A stretch of 43,219 nt of DNA from Gemella bergeri ATCC 700627. Lineage in GTDB: Bacteria > Bacillota > Bacilli > Staphylococcales > Gemellaceae. The notes under the pieces were generated by a model that did no database searches, was not told the origin of the DNA, and saw nothing but the letters and a program-made list of their open reading frames with translations. The stretch is taken from positions 1 to 43,219 of the forward strand of contig NZ_KI271855.1 in the NCBI RefSeq assembly GCF_000469465.1, written 5' to 3'. Below are positions 34,631 through 43,190 of this stretch, one piece after another (the stretch's first letter is position 1; each line of letters begins with the position of its first letter). The translations under genes and the position numbers were made by a program.

Positions 34631-35704
34631 ATGAGAAAAATTAAAAAAGGTATTGTAGCTTTTATTATTGCAGTAATGTGTTTATCTATCATTACAGGAT
34701 GTGGAAAATCGGGTAGTGATTCAAATAAAAGTTCATCGGGAGGAGCAGAACAAGTAGAAACATATAGAGTGGATAGTTCCAGAATTTCCGTACTTACCAA
34801 CAAAGGGAATGCGTATTACATAGGTGGAGGATTGGCCTTTAGCAAAGAAACTGTTGATGTTGATAAACCGACTAAGTTTTTAGAAAATGTAAAAGATCTT
34901 GTTTCTGGACATGCTTGGATTGACAAAAACAACGATTTATATATAGAGGGTGTTGACAGTATAAATGGTGGTCACTTAAATGAACCTAAAAAACTGGGAG
35001 GGAATATTGTAAGTTCAACTCCATATAATTTAGGTATTGTTGCTGTGGATAAAGACGGTAATTTATATTCATTTGGTAAAGAAAAATTCAACGGTTTTGA
35101 TAAAACATATAAAGAATTTACTAAAATTGATGATATAAAAGATGTAGTTAAGGTTTCATCTAGCATATCTAATTATTGGTTTTTAGCTCTTACAAAAGAT
35201 GGTACAGTTTATAATAAGAAATTTGATAAAAAATTTGAAAAGGTAATAGATAACGCTAAAGATATTCAAGGAAGTTATATTATCGCAAAAGACGATGAAG
35301 TTTATTATATGGGAAATGAATTAACAAAAATTGGTAAATCATTAAAGATAGGTGGATATATTGATCCGGGTGCTGTAAAATTTGTAGAAGATAAAACAAT
35401 TGCTCGTGTTTTATGGGATGGTAAAAAACCTAAAAATGATAAAGAAACAGATGTACTTTATCAACAATATCCTAAAGATATAAAAGAATTAATATATCAT
35501 AATATTTCAAGTGATAAGAACAAAGATGGAAAACACATCCTTAAAATGGTATATGAAAATATGGATGGAGATATAGTTTTATACAACGTGTATGATTGTT
35601 ATAATATAAATGGAAAAACAGAAAAAAATACTTCCAAAGTAAATAAGAGTGTAGATGATATAGCTAAAATTTGGGATTTTGTAAAAGTAGAAAAAAAGAA
35701 TTAA
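34631..35704 (+). CDS. lipoprotein with RCC1-like repeats
   Basis: A 357-residue secreted lipoprotein: basic N-terminus, hydrophobic segment, lipobox IITGC with C24 as the lipidated residue, then a Ser/Gly/Lys-rich linker. The body holds several repeats of the kind V-x-x-D-K-D-G-N-L-Y-S-F-G followed by a V-K-D-V-V segment, as in RCC1/ATS1 beta-propellers, though only about four or five units are recognisable and they fade in the C-terminal third. Beta-propellers of this type usually bind proteins. Surface-anchored on the outer face of the membrane; function unknown. The ribosome site GAGGAG is strong, and the gene is preceded by a long structured leader. Confidence 0.7.
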   Translation: MRKIKKGIVAFIIAVMCLSIITGCGKSGSDSNKSSSGGAEQVETYRVDSSRISVLTNKGNAYYIGGGLAFSKETVDVDKPTKFLENVKDLVSGHAWIDKNNDLYIEGVDSINGGHLNEPKKLGGNIVSSTPYNLGIVAVDKDGNLYSFGKEKFNGFDKTYKEFTKIDDIKDVVKVSSSISNYWFLALTKDGTVYNKKFDKKFEKVIDNAKDIQGSYIIAKDDEVYYMGNELTKIGKSLKIGGYIDPGAVKFVEDKTIARVLWDGKKPKNDKETDVLYQQYPKDIKELIYHNISSDKNKDGKHILKMVYENMDGDIVLYNVYDCYNINGKTEKNTSKVNKSVDDIAKIWDFVKVEKKN

Positions 35705-35724
35705 GATAAAAGAAATGAGAAAAT

Positions 35725-35808
35725 AGGCTCTGTGTCAAATACGAGGTATGAGAAAAATAATGATAAAATGCTAAGCAACGCAGTGTTGCTTGGCATTTTA
35801 TCATTCAT
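35725..35808 (+). repeat. intergenic repeat, copy B
   Basis: Begins AGGCTCTGTGTCAAATACGA, continues through GAGAAAAATAATGATAAAATGCTAAG and ends in a hairpin. The first 20 bases match copy C (43191) with one difference, and about 50 nt match copy A (19649). It follows the lipoprotein gene by 20 nt in the same orientation. Confidence 0.8.
35762..35802 (+). terminator. terminator-like hairpin inside repeat copy B
   Basis: An 18-bp stem (35762-35779 with 35785-35802, one T-G wobble) and a 5-nt GCAGT loop. The upper stem differs in sequence from copy A but keeps base pairing. The convergent aminotransferase gene ends 109 nt further on; the hairpin would stop transcription from the lipoprotein side. 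Confidence 0.75.
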
Positions 35809-35910
35809 ATAATTTATTATATAACCAATTAAATTATATTAAATCAAAGATTTTATGATTAAAATTTGGTTCGGTTTTGTAAAGTGAATAAAAATTTTAT
35901 TGATTATTTT

Positions 35911-37152
35911 TTAAAAGTTTATAACACACTCTTTGAATTTCTTAATTAAATCGGGAATAATCTCTTTATCCAAACAAGAAAACGCAATACGAATATGTCT
36001 ATCATCCATTGAATAAACTCCGTACTTATACTCATGTAAAAATTTCAATCTAAATTCATGGGCGTTAATATTATCCGGCATTTTTATAGTGAAAAAATAA
36101 CCGGAATTAAAAGGTAGAATAGTTACCTCATTTTCTAGTTTTTGATCCGCTATTGTTTCTTTTAGTATATTGTAACGTTCTTCAATAAGTTTATCGTTTT
36201 TTATTTTTTGGTCTATAGCTGCTGAACTTGTTAATAAACGAATAGCTATTTGCTGTGATAAATTAGTAGGGGATGAAGTTGTGCTACGTAAATATCCTTG
36301 AGTTTTTTCTAAAATAATATTTTTCAGATTGGAATCTTTTGTATAATAAGTGATAAATCCTATACGTAGCCCCCAGCTATAAAATTCTTTAGTTATTCCG
36401 TCTAATTTTATAACAAGACAGTTTTCATTATCAGAAAGTTTAGCAGTAAAGCTTAATGAAGAATTTTTGTGATTTTTTTCAAAAAATAAACCAAAATAAG
36501 CATCATCAGAAATAATTATAAGTTGTTTAGTAGGATTTTTTTTAGCAAAAGAATCTATAATATTAACCAATGAATATAATTCATTAATGGAAGGGGTATA
36601 TCCCGTTGGATTATTAGGAAAATTTAAAATTATTGAAATTTTATTTTCTTTTATAGAATATAAAATTTCCTCAAAATTTTCCAGATTAAAATTGTTTTTA
36701 TTATTGAATTGGGTGTATCTATAGATTTTATTTTCTAATTTTACGGAATATATTTGTGCATAGTTTTGCCAGAATAGATTTGGCAGCAAAAGAGCATCAC
36801 CTTTTTCGCTAAAAAGATTGGCGACTGTATCAATACCCTGGGTAATCCCGGTTGTTACCATTGGAAGTGATAAATACTTTTCATCTAAAGTATTATTATC
36901 TTTTAAGATTTTTTTCTTCCAAAGCTCTCGAAGCTTAGGAAGCCCCGATGTGGGAGAGTATGGTAGGTATTCAGTTTTATTTATTTCACTAATAATTTCA
37001 TCTATTTTATCTAATCCAATAGCTTTTTTATTTTTGGTAGCTATCCCTATAGTAGCATTAACAGCACCTTTAACTGCTGCTGTTTCTTTTGATTGAATAA
37101 GTACGTCTTTGGGTAAAATTAAATTTTGACCCAGTGTGGAAAAAAATGACAT
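35911..37152 (-). CDS. PLP-dependent aminotransferase, class I/II
   Basis: A 413-residue fold-type I aminotransferase. Visible are NFPNNPTGY with the PLP-contacting Asn near 181, IISDDAYFGL with Asp216/217 for the pyridine nitrogen, and LDGITKEFYSWGLRIGF with K255 as the Schiff-base lysine and the following Arg-Ile-Gly. It is similar to aspartate/aromatic aminotransferases, but the substrate cannot be fixed from sequence. It stands alone, has a strong AGGAGG site and an extended -10 promoter. Confidence 0.87.
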   Translation of the reverse strand: MSFFSTLGQNLILPKDVLIQSKETAAVKGAVNATIGIATKNKKAIGLDKIDEIISEINKTEYLPYSPTSGLPKLRELWKKKILKDNNTLDEKYLSLPMVTTGITQGIDTVANLFSEKGDALLLPNLFWQNYAQIYSVKLENKIYRYTQFNNKNNFNLENFEEILYSIKENKISIILNFPNNPTGYTPSINELYSLVNIIDSFAKKNPTKQLIIISDDAYFGLFFEKNHKNSSLSFTAKLSDNENCLVIKLDGITKEFYSWGLRIGFITYYTKDSNLKNIILEKTQGYLRSTTSSPTNLSQQIAIRLLTSSAAIDQKIKNDKLIEERYNILKETIADQKLENEVTILPFNSGYFFTIKMPDNINAHEFRLKFLHEYKYGVYSMDDRHIRIAFSCLDKEIIPDLIKKFKECVINF

Positions 37153-37178
37153 AAAAAACCTCCTAAATTAATATAATC

Positions 37179-37208
37179 ATTATATCATATTTATTAATAA
37201 AACGTTAA
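37179..37208 (-). promoter_or_regulatory. promoter of the aminotransferase gene
   Basis: On the minus strand TTAACG (complement 37203-37208), an 18-nt spacer and an extended -10 TGA-TATAAT (TATAAT complement 37179-37184). The rest of the gap up to the rpmE2 promoter at 37445 is AT-rich and shows nothing else I can support. Confidence 0.6.
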
Positions 37209-37444
37209 AGTAAAATTATAAAATTTAAAAAGTTTAATTACAAATATTTTAATTCTTTAATACTTAAAAAAATAATGGTTTTTCTTACAAGAAAAATTAA
37301 TTTGCTTTTTGTGATAATTATACTGTTTTTGTTATTTTTCATTATTTTTTCCATATTTTAATATTTTAAATAGAAAATTTCATTTTTCAATATATTATAT
37401 AATTAAAAATCATCAAAAAAAGTTATATTTCTTAGTAAAATGAC

Positions 37445-37551
37445 TTGATTTTTTTAGAAGGATTATTTATAATAAATAGGTATGTGATTAACTCACTTAA
37501 AAATAACTCTGTTCATATTCAAAGTGTTCAGGGCAGAAGGAGAAGATAATA
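37445..37551 (+). promoter_or_regulatory. rpmE2 promoter and leader
   Basis: TTGATT at 37445-37450, a 17-nt spacer and perfect TATAAT at 37468-37473. The leader of about 70 nt contains a GTGA/TCAC hairpin and a CTCTG/CAGGG pairing just before the AGAAGGAGAAG ribosome site. L31 leaders in Bacillota are known to be autoregulated by the protein; whether this one belongs to that class is not shown here. Confidence 0.55.
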
Positions 37552-37797
37552 ATGAGAGAAGGAATTCATCCGGATTACCGTAAAGTTGTATTCATGGACA
37601 CTACTAGTGGTTTCAAATTTTTAAGCGGTTCAACAAAACCATCTAAAGAAACTATAGAGTGGGAAGATGGAAATACGTACCCATTATTGAAAGTTGAGAT
37701 TAGTTCAGATACACATCCATTTTATACAGGACGTCAACGTTTTGCTCAAGCAGATGGTCGTATCGAACGTTTCAACAAAAAATACGGTATCAAGTAA
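37552..37797 (+). CDS. rpmE2: 50S ribosomal protein L31, type B
   Basis: An 81-residue L31 of the zinc-independent type B: it begins [16 protein letters not shown], has [11 protein letters not shown] and ends [17 protein letters not shown], without the CxxC zinc ligands of the type A protein. In organisms with both types, the B form is used under zinc limitation; whether a type A copy exists elsewhere is not visible. It is followed by its own terminator and then tdk, a conserved Bacillota neighbour. Confidence 0.97.
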   Translation: MREGIHPDYRKVVFMDTTSGFKFLSGSTKPSKETIEWEDGNTYPLLKVEISSDTHPFYTGRQRFAQADGRIERFNKKYGIK

Positions 37798-37802
37798 GAT
37801 TA

Positions 37803-37840
37803 AAAAACAGGCATTTCTTTTTGGATTGTCTGTTTTTATT
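37803..37840 (+). terminator. terminator after rpmE2
   Basis: AAAAACAGGCA (37803-37813) pairs with TGTCTGTTTTT (37827-37837), 11 bp with one G-T wobble, ending in a T tract. Confidence 0.8.
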
Positions 37841-37875
37841 CTATGTATATGATTAGCTAAACTACTTTTATATTA

Positions 37876-37894
37876 TGCAATAAAATATATTGCA
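37876..37894 (+). promoter_or_regulatory. perfect inverted repeat before tdk
   Basis: TGCAATA-AAATA-TATTGCA, 7-bp arms, two bases before the AGGAG ribosome site of tdk. It could be an operator or a small hairpin that limits ribosome access. Confidence 0.45.
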
Positions 37895-37909
37895 GTAGGA
37901 GATTATAAT

Positions 37910-38488
37910 ATGGTGGAAAATAGAAAATTTGGTTGGATAGAATGTATTTGTGGAAGTATGTTTTCAGGAAAATCTGAAGAATTGTTAAGAAGAATAAAAC
38001 GAGGAGTTATAGCTAAGCAAAAAGTTTTATTATTTAAACCTAGCATTGACAACAGATATGAAGAAAATAAGGTATCTACTCATAATGGAAATAGCTATAA
38101 ATCAATCAGCATTGATAAAGCAGAAGAAATTTTTGACTACATAAAAGATGAAAAATATGATATTATAGGTGTTGATGAAATACAATTTTTTGATAAATCA
38201 ATAGTAGAAATAATAAATAAATTAGCTGATGACGGTATTAGGGTTATTGTAGCCGGTCTTGATATGGACTTTAAAGCAGAACCTTTTTATCCAATGCCGG
38301 AAATTATGGCTATAAGCGAAATGGTGACAAAATTACATGCTGTGTGTAATAAATGCGGGAAAGAAGCTAGCCGAAGTCAACGTTTGATAAACGGTAAACC
38401 GGCACGTTACGATGATCCGGTTGTAGTAATTGGTGCTAGTGAATCATATGAGGCTAGATGTCGTCATTGTCACGAGATAGAAAAATAA
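37910..38488 (+). CDS. tdk: thymidine kinase
   Basis: A 192-residue type II thymidine kinase that salvages thymidine to dTMP. It has Walker [12 protein letters not shown] (about 17-27), the DEIQFF segment, the GLDMDF substrate-binding segment, and the zinc-binding lasso domain with CNKC and, near the end, CRHC. It is tetrameric in the family. The start ATG is 7 nt from TAGGAG. It precedes prfA by 13 nt, the usual tdk-prfA-prmC order. Confidence 0.96.
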   Translation: MVENRKFGWIECICGSMFSGKSEELLRRIKRGVIAKQKVLLFKPSIDNRYEENKVSTHNGNSYKSISIDKAEEIFDYIKDEKYDIIGVDEIQFFDKSIVEIINKLADDGIRVIVAGLDMDFKAEPFYPMPEIMAISEMVTKLHAVCNKCGKEASRSQRLINGKPARYDDPVVVIGASESYEARCRHCHEIEK

Positions 38489-38501
38489 TAAGGAGAAAAT
38501 G

Positions 38502-39590
38502 ATGGAAATATTAAGTCAATTAGAGATAGTAGAAGAACGCTATGAAAAACTTAATGAATTGTTAAGTGATCCTGATATTGTAAGTGATACAAAAAAATTA
38601 ATGGAATATTCAAAAGAACAACGCTCTATTGAAAAAACAGTATCGGTATTTAGAGAATATAAAAATATAGTTCAACAAATTGCTGATACGAAAGAGCTAC
38701 TTGAAATTGAAGCAGATGAAGAAATGAAAGAAATGATGCAAGAAGAAATCAAAGAATTGGAACCAACGCTTGCACCAATGGAAGAAGAGTTAAAAATATT
38801 ATTATTACCAAAAGATCCAAATGATGGTAAAAATGTTGTCGTGGAGGTTCGGGGTGCAGCAGGTGGAGATGAAGCACAATTATTTGCTGGAGATTTGCTA
38901 CGTATGTACACACGTTTTGCGGAATCGCAAGGTTGGAAAGTTGATATTTTAGAACGTTCTGAAACAGGTATTGGCGGTATTAAAGAGGCGATTTTTATTA
39001 TTTCCGGTGAAGATGTATATTCTAAGATGAAATTCGAGAGTGGTGCACATCGTGTACAACGTGTTCCAACAACAGAATCAAGCGGACGTATTCATACATC
39101 AACTGCTACAGTAGTAGTATTACCGGAAGCAGAGGAAGTTGAAGTAGAAATTAATGAAAATGATATTCGTGTTGATACATTTGCTTCGAGCGGAGCGGGG
39201 GGACAATCTGTTAATACAACAATGTCAGCCGTACGTTTAACACATATTCCAACCGGTGTTGTAGTATCCATGCAAGATGAGCGTTCACAGATTAAAAATA
39301 AAGAAAAAGCAATGAAAGTTTTGCGTGCTCGTGTTTACGATAAATATCAACAAGAAGAACAAGCGAAATTTGATGCTGAACGAAAATCTAAAGTTGGAAC
39401 GGGAGATCGTTCAGAACGTATTAGAACATATAATTATCCACAAAATAGAGTTACAGATCATAGAATAGGTTTAACTATTCAAAAACTTGATCAAATAATG
39501 GAAGGTAAGCTTGATGAAATATTAGAAGCACTTCGAATAGCAGAACAAGCTGAAAAAATGGCAGAATTAAATAAAGGTGAAGAACTATAA
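38502..39590 (+). CDS. prfA: peptide chain release factor 1
   Basis: RF1 recognises UAA and UAG and triggers peptide release. The 362-residue protein has a helical N-terminal domain, then the RF domain with [11 protein letters not shown], the GGQ catalytic loop [12 protein letters not shown] and the [13 protein letters not shown] segment. An ATG at 38499 is only 3 nt from GGAG, so the second ATG at 38502 (6 nt) is preferred. The stop overlaps the prmC start (TAATG). PrmC methylates the GGQ glutamine of this very protein. Confidence 0.97.
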   Translation: MEILSQLEIVEERYEKLNELLSDPDIVSDTKKLMEYSKEQRSIEKTVSVFREYKNIVQQIADTKELLEIEADEEMKEMMQEEIKELEPTLAPMEEELKILLLPKDPNDGKNVVVEVRGAAGGDEAQLFAGDLLRMYTRFAESQGWKVDILERSETGIGGIKEAIFIISGEDVYSKMKFESGAHRVQRVPTTESSGRIHTSTATVVVLPEAEEVEVEINENDIRVDTFASSGAGGQSVNTTMSAVRLTHIPTGVVVSMQDERSQIKNKEKAMKVLRARVYDKYQQEEQAKFDAERKSKVGTGDRSERIRTYNYPQNRVTDHRIGLTIQKLDQIMEGKLDEILEALRIAEQAEKMAELNKGEEL

Positions 39591-40429
39591 TGAAAAGAAG
39601 ACAAGCTATGACGAAGGCTTGTTTTCTTTTAAGAAAGCATGCCAAAGAAGAAAGTTTAGCGCGATTTTTATTAATGTATTTAGTAGATGAGAATAGTAGT
39701 ACATTTAATAAAGAAATATCAAGTGAATTAGATAAAAAAACTGAAGAAGAATATTTTAATCTTATTAATAAACACATAGCGGAAGATACACCACTAAGCC
39801 ATTTAACCGGTTTTGAATATTTTTATAATAGAAAATTTAAAGTTACTAGCGATGTCCTTTCACCTCGAATGGAAACAGAAGAACTGGTGGAGAAAGTTAT
39901 AGACTATGTGAAAAAACAAAAATTATATAATATAAAAATATTAGATCTTTGTACCGGAAGTGGCATTATAGCAATAACTTTACAAAAAGAAATATCTGAA
40001 CGCATAATAAGTGTAATAGGAAGTGATATAAGTAGTGAAGCACTTAGTGTTGCACGGTTAAATTCTACAAACTTAAAAAGCGATGTTAAATTTATTAATT
40101 CTGATTTGTTTGAAAAAATAAAGGATAAGTTTGATATTATTGTATCAAATCCACCATATATAGCATATTCAGACAAAATAACACTAAAAAAAGATGTATT
40201 AAATTTTGATCCACATTTAGCACTATTTGCAGAAGAAGATGGAATGTATTTTTATAGAAAAATTATTGAGCAGGCAAGCCAATATTTAACGGATCAAGGG
40301 GTAATATTTTTTGAAATAGGTTATAATCAAAAAGATAAGATAACGCACTTAGCAAAACGGGATAATTATCGCATTCAGATACTAAAAGATATTAACGGAC
40401 GTGATCGTATAGCGATATTGTATAAATAA
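39590..40429 (+). CDS. prmC: release factor glutamine methyltransferase
   Basis: PrmC (HemK) methylates the Gln of the GGQ motif in RF1 and RF2 using SAM. The 279-residue protein has the N-terminal helical domain with HLTGFEYFYNRKFKV, the SAM loop ILDLCTGSGIIAITL and the substrate-glutamine motif NPPYI. It overlaps prfA by one base, so it is translationally coupled to its substrate. The usual downstream sua5/ywlC gene is absent; a convergent repressor gene follows. Confidence 0.95.
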   Translation: MKRRQAMTKACFLLRKHAKEESLARFLLMYLVDENSSTFNKEISSELDKKTEEEYFNLINKHIAEDTPLSHLTGFEYFYNRKFKVTSDVLSPRMETEELVEKVIDYVKKQKLYNIKILDLCTGSGIIAITLQKEISERIISVIGSDISSEALSVARLNSTNLKSDVKFINSDLFEKIKDKFDIIVSNPPYIAYSDKITLKKDVLNFDPHLALFAEEDGMYFYRKIIEQASQYLTDQGVIFFEIGYNQKDKITHLAKRDNYRIQILKDINGRDRIAILYK

Positions 40430-40433
40430 AAGT

Positions 40434-40480
40434 AAATAGGAATTAACTTTATAAATTAGAACTAAAGTTAATTCCTATTT
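40434..40480. terminator. bidirectional terminator between prmC and the repressor gene
   Basis: A perfect 18-bp stem, AAATAGGAATTAACTTTA (40434-40451) with its complement at 40463-40480, and an 11-nt loop. The flanks are A- and T-rich on both sides, so it can serve both convergent genes. It begins five bases after the prmC stop. Confidence 0.88.
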
Positions 40481-40482
40481 AT

Positions 40483-41112
40483 TTATAATTCTCGATAAAC
40501 ACCAACACATTCACCGATAATTTCAACATTACGTGTAACTATAGGTTCATATGAAGAATTACAAGGTTGTAAAATTACATTTTCAGATGTAATAAATACT
40601 TTTTTTAACGATGCTTCATTCCATTCTTTTAGCAAAACAGCGGCAATCTTACCATTTCTTACAGTAGGAGTTTTTTTTATAAAAACTATATCACCATCTA
40701 AGATACCGGCTTCAATCATGCTGTCACCTTCAACACGAAGAGCAAAATCTGCACGCATACTTTGATCAATAAAGATATGATCATCATATTCTTCGTCTGC
40801 ATATATACCGCTTCCGGCACAAATAGAACCAAGTATAGGCAGTTTTAAAGTATTATCTATAATATCTTCATATTCTTCATCAAAATTCTCAATTTCAATT
40901 TTTGTATCTTCAGAATCACCAATCAACCAATCAGGATTTACATTAAGATAGTCAGCTATAATTATAAGTTTATCACGTTTAGGTATATATTTTCCCTTTT
41001 TCCAATCACTAATAGAAGAGGGGGTGATTTGTGTATCACGTGCGAGCGCAGCCTGCTTTATATTTTTTTCTTTAAGACATTGTTTAAATCGTTTGCTAAA
41101 TATTGTAGTCAT
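40483..41112 (-). CDS. self-cleaving HTH / S24 repressor, HdiR/CI type
   Basis: A 209-residue protein with an N-terminal Cro/CI-type helix-turn-helix (about 5-62: KQAALARDTQITPSSISDWKKG) and a C-terminal S24 (LexA-like) peptidase domain. It has the cleavage site candidate CAG-SG with Ala99-Gly100, the nucleophile Ser131 in VEGDSM and the general-base Lys170 in SLKKVF. The architecture matches HdiR of Lactococcus, a RecA-dependent damage regulator in bacteria lacking true LexA. It is a stand-alone gene with no phage genes nearby, and its promoter carries a matching operator, so an SOS-like role is plausible. Confidence 0.85.
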   Translation of the reverse strand: MTTIFSKRFKQCLKEKNIKQAALARDTQITPSSISDWKKGKYIPKRDKLIIIADYLNVNPDWLIGDSEDTKIEIENFDEEYEDIIDNTLKLPILGSICAGSGIYADEEYDDHIFIDQSMRADFALRVEGDSMIEAGILDGDIVFIKKTPTVRNGKIAAVLLKEWNEASLKKVFITSENVILQPCNSSYEPIVTRNVEIIGECVGVYREL

Positions 41113-41135
41113 AAAAATCTATCCATTCTTTATAA

Positions 41136-41175
41136 TACTTTACTTAATTATAAAGTAAACCGTATCTAAAATCAA
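41136..41175 (-). promoter_or_regulatory. promoter and operator of the S24 repressor gene
   Basis: On the minus strand TTGATT (complement 41170-41175), 17 nt and perfect TATAAT (complement 41147-41152). The inverted repeat TACTTTA (41136-41142) and TAAAGTA (41151-41157) straddles the -10, as expected for autorepression. Confidence 0.72.
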
Positions 41176-41226
41176 GGATATTAAGAAAATTTTTTCTAAA
41201 AAAATAAAGAAATATGAATTTTATAG

Positions 41227-41255
41227 TTGAAATTTGGTTTTCCGTATGATATTAT
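41227..41255 (+). promoter_or_regulatory. promoter of the 35-aa membrane peptide gene
   Basis: TTGAAA at 41227-41232, a 17-nt spacer and TATTAT at 41250-41255 with TGA before it. Transcription should start near 41262, 46 nt before the ATG at 41308. Confidence 0.65.
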
Positions 41256-41307
41256 ATATATGCAAGGGAAAATTAAGTTTTACGTATTTAAGAAAAGAGG
41301 TAATATT

Positions 41308-41415
41308 ATGTTTTTATATTGGTTGATTATATTGGTTATGTTGGCAAAAGTATTTACTTTTTTTGAAAAAAATAAATTAAAAATAGTTAAAAGAAAGAAA
41401 TATACACATAGATAG
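41308..41415 (+). CDS. small single-pass membrane peptide, 35 residues
   Basis: A short gene with a good promoter and the ribosome site AGAGG placed 8 nt before the ATG. The peptide is MFLYWLIILVMLAKVF, then a lysine- and arginine-rich tail, so one membrane helix with a positively charged cytoplasmic end is predicted. A longer in-frame reading beginning with TTG at 41227 would start in the promoter's -35 box and is rejected. It resembles no family I can name; small hydrophobic peptides of this type include toxins and regulatory subunits. Confidence 0.5.
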   Translation: MFLYWLIILVMLAKVFTFFEKNKLKIVKRKKYTHR

Positions 41416-41595
41416 AATATAAGGAAAACTTTATTTATAATTACGGAAAAATGAATAAATTTTATAAATTTATAAAAAAGTGAATTTATTGTTTTAAATA
41501 TCTTATTTACTATGAATAAATCATTTGAAACCCTGTTACAACGTTTACACATATTTTTTACATTTTAAAGTATGTACTAATTATTTAAAGTGTTG

Positions 41596-41601
41596 TATAA
41601 T
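41596..41601 (+). promoter_or_regulatory. -10 element of gpmA
   Basis: A perfect TATAAT 33 nt before the gpmA ATG. The matching -35 region (around TGTACT, 17 nt upstream) is weak. Confidence 0.45.
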
Positions 41602-41633
41602 GTGAATATAAATTATAACTAGGAGGTTTCTTA

Positions 41634-42320
41634 ATGAAATTAGTATTAACAAGACACGGTGAAAGCCAGTGGAATCTTGAAAATAAATTTACGGGCTGGG
41701 TTGATGTAGATATTACAGAAAAAGGTAGACAAGAGGCTATAAAAGGTGGTCAAACATTAAAAAAATTAGGTTTAACTTTTGATGTAGCGTATACTTCATA
41801 TCAGAAACGTGCAATTAAAACGTTAAACTTATTTTTAGAAGAATTGGATTTATTATGGATTCCGGTGTATAAAAGTTGGCGTTTAAATGAAAGACATTAC
41901 GGTGCTTTACAAGGATTAAATAAAGCGGAAACAGCAGAAAAATATGGTGCTGAGCAGGTTCATATTTGGAGAAGAAGTTTTGATGTAGCTCCACCACAAG
42001 TAGATAAAACTAGTGAAATGTATCCCGGCAATATTGATAGATATAAAGATATTCCGGTTGATGAAATCCCAACAGGCGAAAGTTTAAAACTTACTATTGA
42101 TCGCGTATTGCCATATTGGGAGAGTGATATTTCTAAACAGATTAAAGATGGAAAAAATGTTCTTATTTCAGCACATGGTAACAGTCTAAGAGCATTAATT
42201 AAATATTTATTAAATATTTCAGATGAGAAAATATTAGATTTGAATTTACCAACTGGAACACCTTTGATATTTGAAATTGACGAAAATCTCAACATTATAT
42301 CAGCACCGGAATTGTTCTAA
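41634..42320 (+). CDS. gpmA: 2,3-bisphosphoglycerate-dependent phosphoglycerate mutase
   Basis: GpmA interconverts 3- and 2-phosphoglycerate in glycolysis. The 228-residue protein has the phosphohistidine motif [10 protein letters not shown] (His8), then [11 protein letters not shown], the [12 protein letters not shown] segment and the second His in [10 protein letters not shown]. The length is that of the cofactor-dependent family. The strong AGGAGG site lies just upstream. A lipoprotein gene follows after 15 nt, probably on the same transcript. Confidence 0.97.
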   Translation: MKLVLTRHGESQWNLENKFTGWVDVDITEKGRQEAIKGGQTLKKLGLTFDVAYTSYQKRAIKTLNLFLEELDLLWIPVYKSWRLNERHYGALQGLNKAETAEKYGAEQVHIWRRSFDVAPPQVDKTSEMYPGNIDRYKDIPVDEIPTGESLKLTIDRVLPYWESDISKQIKDGKNVLISAHGNSLRALIKYLLNISDEKILDLNLPTGTPLIFEIDENLNIISAPELF

Positions 42321-42335
42321 TTTCAAAAATAAGTT

Positions 42336-43097
42336 ATGAAAAAATATATATTAATATTAATAGCAGTTGCATTTACTTTGCAAGGTTGCACTAATAAGGG
42401 AAACTTTTCAAAAGAACAATTAGAAAATATTACAAATTCTGTAACTATATCAGATTTAGAAAAAGTGGAATTTAATGTTAATGATAATAAGCTAATAATT
42501 TATTCTAATGAAGAAATTATTAATAATGAAGGATTCAATACAATTATTAAATCTTTAAAACTTAATTCACTTTCAGGAAAACAAATTTCCGGAGATAAAT
42601 TATCAGCTAATGAATTTGATGGTAAAGATTTTAATGTGGAAATTATTTCAAAAAATGGCAATATGGTATCATTTAACACTAAAAATGCTACGGATAAGAA
42701 TTATTCAATTTATAAAACAAAATACTCTGAATCTTTTATGAAAGGTAAAATTTTAAATTTTTCGAAAAATTTAATTAGATTTGATGAGTTGGCAGGTACT
42801 ATTGAAACAGATCTGAATAATAATCGTGATATCAGCGAAAAAATAAAGCAATTTAATACTATAAAAGAGAATGTAAATTCAGAAATTTCTTATTTTAAAA
42901 ATTTATCGGCAGAAATTACAGATTATTCTAAGATAGATGAAGTTAAAAATAAAGTAACTAGAGTTAAAATTTTTACGGATTTAATGACTAATGCTGTTAT
43001 GCGTTCTATAGAAGAAAAAAAAGGAACTTATATAGCAAATAATTTTTTAAATATCAATGAAATAGATAGAATAGCTAGAGAATTAGAAAAAATGTAA
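42336..43097 (+). CDS. lipoprotein of unknown function
   Basis: A 253-residue lipoprotein with lipobox LQGC (C18) after a short hydrophobic signal peptide. The mature part is Asn-, Lys- and Glu-rich; residues 125-253 are mostly helical and may form coiled coils. I do not recognise the family. The ribosome site is weak and the gene follows gpmA closely, so it may depend on read-through. No function can be offered beyond a location on the outer face of the membrane. Confidence 0.7.
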   Translation: MKKYILILIAVAFTLQGCTNKGNFSKEQLENITNSVTISDLEKVEFNVNDNKLIIYSNEEIINNEGFNTIIKSLKLNSLSGKQISGDKLSANEFDGKDFNVEIISKNGNMVSFNTKNATDKNYSIYKTKYSESFMKGKILNFSKNLIRFDELAGTIETDLNNNRDISEKIKQFNTIKENVNSEISYFKNLSAEITDYSKIDEVKNKVTRVKIFTDLMTNAVMRSIEEKKGTYIANNFLNINEIDRIARELEKM

Positions 43098-43124
43098 TAA
43101 CCTAAAGAGGTATATAATTATATG

Positions 43125-43147
43125 AAGCATGAAAAAATCGTGCTTTG
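43125..43147 (+). terminator. possible terminator after the lipoprotein gene
   Basis: AAGCATGA (43125-43132) pairs with TCGTGCTT (43138-43145), 8 bp with one wobble and an AAAAA loop. The T tract after it is poor, so it may be weak. The same bases also start the tandem repeat that runs to the window end. Confidence 0.4.
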
Positions 43148-43190
43148 TATAAATTTTTGTTGTATAATAAATACGAGCATGAAAAAAATG

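Noticed and set aside
41227-41307. Longer 62-residue reading of the small membrane peptide gene
   Set aside because: Its first codon TTG is the -35 box of the promoter and it has no ribosome site; the ATG at 41308 does.
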